From an uncultured Phycisphaerales bacterium (lineage in GTDB: Bacteria > Planctomycetota > Phycisphaerae > Phycisphaerales > UBA1924), in the NCBI GenBank assembly GCA_937871915.1, contig CALMPG010000134.1, positions 78,453 to 142,452 on the forward strand: DNA of 64,000 nt, in the 5' to 3' direction. A program made the translations under genes and the position numbers. The notes under the pieces were generated by a model. That model saw only the letters and a program-made list of their open reading frames with translations. It was not told the origin of the DNA and did no database searches. The stretch's first letter is position 1. Each line of letters begins with the position of its first letter. Below are positions 59,754-64,000 of the stretch, one piece after another.

Positions 59754-61193
59754 ATGGCCCAGACCGCTTCAGCGTCGATGACCAAGCCGACCTCGGTATC
59801 CGCCACGGGCGTGGCCCAGTGCACGGCGGTGGTCGGGCTGCAATGGGGTGATGAGGGGAAGGGGAAGGTTGTAGACCTGATCGCGGGGGGGTATGACGCG
59901 ACGGTGCGGTACAACGGGGGGGCGAACGCGGGGCACTCGGTGGTGGTGAAGGGGGAGCGGTATGCGCTGCACCTGATCCCGTCGGGGATTTTGAATCCGG
60001 GGAAGTTGGCGGTGGTCGGGAACGGGGTGGTGGTTGACCCCGAGGTGATCATCAAGGAGATGGACGGACTGAGCGCCCGGGGGGTGGATGTGTCGGGGCT
60101 GGTGATCTCGTCGCGTGCGCACGTGGTGCTGCCGTACCACAAGGCCGAGGATGCGATGCGGGAGAGCGTCCTCTCGGCGGCGCGGGCCGGGGCGAAGGGG
60201 ACGGCGAGCCAGGCGATCGGGACGACCAAGCGCGGCATCGGGCCGGCGTACGCGGACAAGGCGCACCGGGCGACGGCGGTGCGGATGTGCGACCTGCTGC
60301 GGCCGGATGTGCTGCGGACGAAGGTGGAACTCTCGTGCGCGATCAAGAACGCGACGGTGCGGGGGTTGGCGATGGCGGGAGAAGAGCACCGATCGCCCAG
60401 AGCGGCGATCGGTGGCACGGGAGACGGGCAGCAGTTCCAGCCCGATGACATCATGGCGTGGGCGACGCCGCTGGCGGCGCGGCTGAGGGAGCGTGTGACG
60501 GACACGACGTATCTGCTCCACGACATGCTGACAAGCGGGAAGCGGCTGCTGTTTGAGGGGGCGAACGCCGCGCTGCTGGATGTGGATCATGGGACGCACC
60601 CGTTCGTGACGAGTTCGTCGACGACGGTGCTGGGGATTCCGGCGGGGACGGGGATACCCGGCTCGCGGATCGGGGAGGTGATCGGGGTGGTGAAGGCGTA
60701 CTCGACGCGGGTGGGCAACGGCCCGCTGCCGACGGAACTGGGTTCGCCGACGGACACGACCAGCGCGGCGGGAGCGATCGGGCATCGCATCCGCGAGAAG
60801 GGGCGCGAGTATGGCACGACGACGGGGCGGGCGCGCCGGGTGGGGTGGCTGGACCTCGTGGCCGTGCGCTACTCGGCGATGCTCAACGGGGTGACGAGCC
60901 TGGCGGTGATGCTGCTGGATGTGCTCAGCGGTCTGGACGAGTTGAGGGTGTGCGTGGCGTACGAGATCGATGGGAAGCGGACGGACCGGTTTCCGGCGGA
61001 TGCGGAGGAACTCGACCGGGCGACGCCGGTGTACGAGACGCTGTCAGGATTCGCCGAGGACGTCACGGCGGCCCGTGCCCGTGGGGACCTGCCCGTTGGG
61101 GCTCGCGGATACATCGAGATGATCGAGCGGGTGGTGGGCGTGCCCGTGGGGCTCATCAGCGTCGGGCCGGATCGGGCCCAGACCATTCGGTGA
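59754..61193 (+). CDS. purA: adenylosuccinate synthetase
   Basis: A 479-residue GTP enzyme of AMP synthesis (IMP to adenylosuccinate). It has VVGLQWGDEGKGKVVDLIAG, RYNGGANAGHSVVVKG, FEGANAALLDVDHGTHPFVT and TTTGRARRVGWLDL. GGAGA lies 8 nt before the ATG at 59754. The N-terminal 24 residues are an extension. A perfect palindrome at 60388-60413 encodes an in-frame insertion (EHRSPRAAIGGTG) near residue 212-224. Third codon positions are G-rich, unlike genes left of 56 kb. Confidence 0.96.
   Translation: MAQTASASMTKPTSVSATGVAQCTAVVGLQWGDEGKGKVVDLIAGGYDATVRYNGGANAGHSVVVKGERYALHLIPSGILNPGKLAVVGNGVVVDPEVIIKEMDGLSARGVDVSGLVISSRAHVVLPYHKAEDAMRESVLSAARAGAKGTASQAIGTTKRGIGPAYADKAHRATAVRMCDLLRPDVLRTKVELSCAIKNATVRGLAMAGEEHRSPRAAIGGTGDGQQFQPDDIMAWATPLAARLRERVTDTTYLLHDMLTSGKRLLFEGANAALLDVDHGTHPFVTSSSTTVLGIPAGTGIPGSRIGEVIGVVKAYSTRVGNGPLPTELGSPTDTTSAAGAIGHRIREKGREYGTTTGRARRVGWLDLVAVRYSAMLNGVTSLAVMLLDVLSGLDELRVCVAYEIDGKRTDRFPADAEELDRATPVYETLSGFAEDVTAARARGDLPVGARGYIEMIERVVGVPVGLISVGPDRAQTIR
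60388..60420. repeat. perfect 10-bp palindrome with GGTGGCACGG inside purA
   Basis: ACCGATCGCC-CAGAGC-GGCGATCGGT then GGCACGG, in frame inside purA. The GGTGGCACGG text also occurs next to hairpins at 33863-33886 and 39682-39725. Confidence 0.75.
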
Positions 61194-61484
61194 GGCGGGG
61201 TCGGGGGAATCTTGCTCGGCGTTGTCGGCGGCGGACGGGGTCGGCGGACCCCCTCCGGCCTCGCCTCGCTCGAGAGCCGCGGACATCCTGCCCGCGACCT
61301 CCCCCGCTTGCGCTGGGGAGGCGGAGGGCGGCGCTTTGGGTTCGGGATCGGTGGGCTGGGGTGCTTCGAGGACGGCGATGGCGGCGCGGCGGCGCTCGGC
61401 CCAGGTGTCGGCGTTGCGCATAGTGTGGACGAGGGATTCGAGGGCGGCGATGCGGGCGAACTCGAGGGCTTGGGGGTAGGACAT
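61044..61484 (-). CDS. possible small protein interrupted by a repeat
   Basis: A 146-residue reading. The first 45 residues (MSYPQALEFARIAALESLVH, then TMRNADTWAERRRAAIAVLE) look like a real helical protein segment. After a Pro-rich linker the frame runs through repeat copy B and then 150 nt antisense to the end of purA. The true gene may be shorter or broken by the repeat. No family recognised. Confidence 0.3.
   Translation of the reverse strand: MSYPQALEFARIAALESLVHTMRNADTWAERRRAAIAVLEAPQPTDPEPKAPPSASPAQAGEVAGRMSAALERGEAGGGPPTPSAADNAEQDSPDPASPNGLGPIRPDADEPHGHAHHPLDHLDVSASPNGQVPTGTGRRDVLGES
61249..61326. repeat. 79-nt direct repeat, copy B (downstream of purA)
   Basis: Same orientation and order as 59622-59700, with most differences at single bases. 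Contains CTCCCCCGCTTGCGCTGGGG then AGGCGGAGG. Confidence 0.75.
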
Positions 61485-61884
61485 GGGAGGTCCGGAGTCT
61501 GGGGTTCGAGGAGCGGGATGGGGGCGCGACGGTGCGCCTCTTCTATCCATGGGCGGACGGGCCGGTGGCGCGCGCACGGACGTGGCAGGTGGGGTGTGGG
61601 GAAGTGGGCGTAAGTGTGGGGCTGGGTTGGGGTAGCAGAAAAAGTTGAGAATCCGGGGAGGGGGCGGAATGGACGGTCGGGTTTGTGCGCCAAAGGCGTC
61701 CATCTCGCGTGAACGGGGGAGAGGGGCGGGGGCTGGTCAACGCGGAGCCCTTGAAGACATCACTGGCCGACAAGCTGCCAATCCCACCCCTTGGGGCGTT
61801 GCTTGTTGAGCGAGCGGGGCGAACCCGGAGGGGGTTTGGGCGTAGATGCGCGGGCGGTTGCCCTACGATCTGCTCTGATCCACG
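61485..61884. other. 400-nt region upstream of uppS
   Basis: G-rich and without a convincing gene. A TACGAT box at 61864-61869, 15 nt before the uppS ATG, is a candidate -10. The stretch around 61715-61735 (GGGGGAGAGGGGCGGGG) is very G-rich. No RNA gene was recognised. Confidence 0.4.
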
Positions 61885-62745
61885 ATGTCCGTATTGCCCA
61901 CCACCACGCCGGTTCGGAATCCACCCCCCAGCGCGACGGCCAGCCCGTTCGCGGGCGATCCGAGCGCGATGCGGGTGGTCGAACGGATGCGGCGGCGGAG
62001 CCCGAAGGCCGACCCGCTCGGGCGGCTTCCGGATGTGCACCCGGAGCGGATCCCGCGCCACATCGCGATCATCATGGACGGCAACGGGCGGTGGGCCAAG
62101 CGGCGCGGGTTCCCGCGTGAGTTCGGGCATCGCAACGGGGCGGCGAGCGTGCGGGCGGTGATCGAGGAGTGCGGGCTGCTGGGGGTGGAAGTCCTGACGC
62201 TGTACTCGTTCTCGATGGAGAACTGGAAGCGTCCGCCGGAGGAAGTCTCGGCGCTGATGCAGCTGTACATGACGTATCTCGAAGCGGAGATCGAGCGGTT
62301 CATGGCGGAGAACCTGCGGTTCCGGCAGATCGGGCGGCGGGAGGGGCTTGCCCCCGAGGTGCTCGCGGCGGCGGACCGGCTGACGGAGATGACCAAGAAG
62401 AACACGGGGGCGACGCTCTGCCTGGCGGTGAACTACGGGGCGCGGGCGGAGATCGTGGATGCGGTGCGGGGGATTGCCGAGCGGGTGAAGCGGGGCGAGA
62501 TCGAGCCGGGGGCGATCACGGATGAGACGGTGCACGAGCACCTGTACACGGCGGGGCTGCCGGACCCGGACCTCCTGATCCGGACGGCGGGGGAGATGCG
62601 GGTGAGCAACTACCTGCTCTGGCAGATCTCGTACGCGGAGCTGCACGTGACGGATGTGCTGTGGCCGGACTTCGGGGTGGCGGAGCTGCACGCGGCGGTG
62701 CGGGACTTTGCGGGGAGGACGCGGAAGTTCGGGGGGCTGGGGTGA
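61885..62745 (+). CDS. uppS: isoprenyl (undecaprenyl) diphosphate synthase
   Basis: A 286-residue cis-prenyltransferase that makes the C55 lipid carrier for cell-wall or polysaccharide synthesis. The catalytic Asp is D65 in IAIIMDGNGRWAKRRG. Other motifs are GHRNGAASVRAVIEEC, LTLYSFSMENWKRP, LIRTAGEMRVSNYLLWQISY and WPDF. Residues 1-50 are an extension. Met29 (MRVVERMRRR) is an alternative start. uppS-cdsA is a common pair. Here a RAYT cassette lies between them. Confidence 0.95.
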   Translation: MSVLPTTTPVRNPPPSATASPFAGDPSAMRVVERMRRRSPKADPLGRLPDVHPERIPRHIAIIMDGNGRWAKRRGFPREFGHRNGAASVRAVIEECGLLGVEVLTLYSFSMENWKRPPEEVSALMQLYMTYLEAEIERFMAENLRFRQIGRREGLAPEVLAAADRLTEMTKKNTGATLCLAVNYGARAEIVDAVRGIAERVKRGEIEPGAITDETVHEHLYTAGLPDPDLLIRTAGEMRVSNYLLWQISYAELHVTDVLWPDFGVAELHAAVRDFAGRTRKFGGLG

Positions 62746-62749
62746 GCGA

Positions 62750-62816
62750 TTACGAGCCCTCCGCGCGAGCGGAGGTTGTCTGGAATCCGTCCTCCGCTTG
62801 CGCGGAGGGCTCGTAG
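62750..62816. repeat. REPIN: inverted pair of REP palindromes
   Basis: REP 1 is TACGAGCCCTCCGCGCGAGC then GGAGG (62751-62775). REP 2 is the inverse, TCCTCCGCTTGCGCGGAGGG then CTCGTAG (62790-62816). The 14-nt spacer makes a large two-armed hairpin. It starts 5 nt after the uppS stop and ends 29 nt before the RAYT start. Confidence 0.9.
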
Positions 62817-62833
62817 TTGCGTCGTCGATGCAG

Positions 62834-62839
62834 TAATAT
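62834..62839 (+). promoter_or_regulatory. -10-like box TAATAT, leaderless type
   Basis: TAATAT ends exactly 6 nt before the RAYT ATG at 62846. Confidence 0.45.
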
Positions 62840-62845
62840 GCCCCG

Positions 62846-63328
62846 ATGGCCTCGCTCCAGCCACCGCTGGCGTACTTTCTGACGTGGACCACGTACGGGA
62901 CTCGTCTCCACGGCGATGCCCGCGGGACGGTGGACTGCCTTCACAACCAACGAGGATCGGCGATGGTGCCCGAGAGTCCGGGGCGAGAGGAGCGGGCACG
63001 CCTCGCTCTCTCACAGGACGAGTACGTGATGGGGGACAATGAGCGGAACGTCGTCGACGCCGCCATTCGCGACCATTGCGGCATTCGCGGATGGTCCCTG
63101 CGTGCGCTCAATGTTCGGACGAATCACGTCCATGTCGTGGTGACCGCGAACACTCATCACCCGGGTCAAGTGATGGAACAGTTCAAGAGTTGGGGAACCC
63201 GGCGGCTCACGAGCGCGGGGCTGATTCAGCGCGGCCGGCGGGACTGGACGGATGGAGGAAGCAAGCGGTGGTTGAACTTTCCGGAGGATTTGTTCGAGGC
63301 TGTGAACTATGTTCAGAACTGTCAGTGA
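62846..63328 (+). CDS. REP-associated tyrosine transposase (RAYT), Y1_Tnp family
   Basis: A 160-residue single-strand DNA transposase-like protein, IS200/IS605 relative. It has YFLTWTTYGTRLHGDARG (about 10-27), LNVRTNHVHVVVTA with the HUH metal motif H94-V95-H96, FKSWGTRRLTSAGL, and the candidate catalytic Tyr155 in AVNYVQNCQ. Both HUH and Tyr are intact. REP palindromes of the type that RAYTs recognise lie directly on each side. It inserts between uppS and cdsA. RAYTs act on REP/REPIN sequences in trans and are usually single-copy and non-mobile. Confidence 0.92.
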   Translation: MASLQPPLAYFLTWTTYGTRLHGDARGTVDCLHNQRGSAMVPESPGREERARLALSQDEYVMGDNERNVVDAAIRDHCGIRGWSLRALNVRTNHVHVVVTANTHHPGQVMEQFKSWGTRRLTSAGLIQRGRRDWTDGGSKRWLNFPEDLFEAVNYVQNCQ

Positions 63329-63361
63329 GCGGGTGGAGTGATCGGGTGGCCCTTGGAGTCG

Positions 63362-63388
63362 TCCTCCGCTTGCGCGGAGGGCTCGTAG
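63362..63388. repeat. REP palindrome at the cdsA start
   Basis: TCCTCCGCTTGCGCGGAGGG then CTCGTAG. The REP ends immediately before the cdsA ATG at 63389, so the 5' leader of cdsA is a REP hairpin. Same orientation as the second half of the REPIN at 62790. Confidence 0.85.
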
Positions 63389-64000
63389 ATGCTCAAACAG
63401 CGACTTATCGTGGGAATCTCGCTGATTGCGGCGTTGGTCTGCGCCCTGTGGGCTGATCAGTGGGTGGAAGGCCGGGAGACGCCGGGGTGGTTGCTCTGGA
63501 TGATGCCGGCGAGGGTGCCGGCGGGGGTGGTGCTGCTGGTGATCGGGCTGCTGGTGGTGCCGATCGCGGCGCGGGAGATGGGGCGGATGTTCCGGGCGGG
63601 CGGGGTGATGGCGTCGCGCCGGTGGATGGCGGTGGCGGCGATATCGGGGCTGCTGGTGTCGGCGCTGGCGCCGGTGGGGATGAGCGGGCCGCACGCGGTG
63701 GCGCTGGTGGCGGGGATCGCGACGGCGGTGCTGGTGTGCTCGCTGGTGTGGCACATCCGGGATAAGGAACTGCGGGGTGCGACGGCGGCGGCGGGGGCGG
63801 CGATGTTCGCGTTCGTGTATCTGGGGCTGATGTTCGGGTTCCTGCTCGCGCTTCGGCGGGAGCACTCGGCGTGGGGGGGGGCGGGGGGGGGGCTGGGGGC
63901 GAAGGCGTGGGGCACGGGGGGGGATTTCACCGGGCGGGGGAGCGGGGGGCACAAGCTGATTCCGTGGCTGTCACCGGGGGAGAATTGGGGGGGGTTTGCC
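63389..64000 (+). CDS. cdsA: phosphatidate cytidylyltransferase, N-terminal part (cut by window end)
   Basis: 204 codons, no stop before the window end. MLKQRLIVGISLIAALVCAL is the CdsA start (MLKQRV...), with several membrane helices following. Near the end, KAWGTGGDFTGRGSGGHKLI and PWLSPGENWGGFA align to the CdsA region KxxDTGAYFTGRxxGRHKLI-PWLSPGKTWEG but with many Gly or altered residues. Nearly all changes are explained by a base becoming G, which points to sequence error. CdsA makes CDP-diacylglycerol. The catalytic signature lies beyond the window. Confidence 0.8.
   Translation, partial: MLKQRLIVGISLIAALVCALWADQWVEGRETPGWLLWMMPARVPAGVVLLVIGLLVVPIAAREMGRMFRAGGVMASRRWMAVAAISGLLVSALAPVGMSGPHAVALVAGIATAVLVCSLVWHIRDKELRGATAAAGAAMFAFVYLGLMFGFLLALRREHSAWGGAGGGLGAKAWGTGGDFTGRGSGGHKLIPWLSPGENWGGFA

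Noticed and set aside
62846..63328. active IS200/IS605 insertion sequence
   Set aside because: No TnpB/IscB partner, no IS ends, and it is flanked by REPs; a RAYT fits better.
63389..64000. degenerate or novel CdsA-like enzyme
   Set aside because: The odd residues are explained by base-to-G changes limited to the last stretch, so sequence error is likelier.

Overview
The window is a densely coded, high-GC bacterial chromosome segment that most resembles a planctomycete of the Phycisphaerae/Phycisphaerales type. This rests on several features: the small zinc-ribbon proteins with a CGY-x-LTGL...CPEC motif, a C-terminal sorting signal of the PAPATAGLLGLGALG-RRRR kind, ribosomal proteins with long Ala/Lys/Pro or Gly-rich tails, the prepilin/PilX gene set, and many short palindromic intergenic repeats. 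The assignment is an inference from family resemblance. No rRNA or tRNA gene was seen.

Layout. (1) 1-7.5 kb: a tryptophan/kynurenine catabolic cluster. Seven minus-strand genes (ACMS decarboxylase, a secreted metallopeptidase, kynureninase, kynurenine 3-monooxygenase, a Gly-repeat zinc-ribbon membrane protein, kynurenine formamidase, a small membrane protein) are tightly coupled with 4-nt overlaps. A convergent RidA-type 2-aminomuconate deaminase sits next to them. (2) 7.5-19 kb: a TlpA-like thioredoxin protein, small membrane proteins, a CoA-transferase A subunit without its B subunit, nrdR, thrS, a HAD phosphatase, a sorted DUF4114-like surface protein, a ROK kinase lacking the usual zinc site, pheS and a Cys-rich lipoprotein. 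(3) 19.2-21.4 kb: a large secreted protein with about 350 residues of Gly-Gly-x repeats and lower GC than its surroundings. (4) 21.6-37.6 kb: the S10-spc-alpha ribosomal operon on the minus strand (rpsJ to rplQ, with secY, infA and rpoA). It has several departures from the norm, including an L22 with an N-terminal helix-turn-helix-like domain and an S14 that has lost three of four zinc cysteines. (5) 38-49.3 kb, plus strand: a secreted protein, an M28 peptidase lipoprotein, rnhA, and a type IV pilus/pseudopilus group (pilT, pilC, three prepilin/PilX-like genes). (6) 49.3-64 kb: nnrD, a transglutaminase-like protein, tatD, lgt, galE, an unknown, a DUF255 protein fused to a DsbD-like domain, a DciA-like protein, purA, uppS, a REP-associated tyrosine transposase (RAYT) framed by its REP palindromes, and the 5' part of cdsA cut by the window end.

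Across the window there are at least eight families of short dispersed repeats, concentrated in gene-gene gaps, including inside the ribosomal operon. A few lie in-frame inside genes (purA and the DUF255 gene). The most interesting signals are the RAYT/REPIN locus, an exact 24-nt palindrome shared between secY and the DUF255 gene 32 kb away, the HTH-L22 fusion, a recurring TANNNT box 5-8 nt upstream of start codons (leaderless-type promoters), the Gly-rich secreted protein, and a strand-composition switch near 57 kb next to the dciA-like gene that looks like a replication-origin signature. The last about 130 bases of the window look corrupted by G miscalls.
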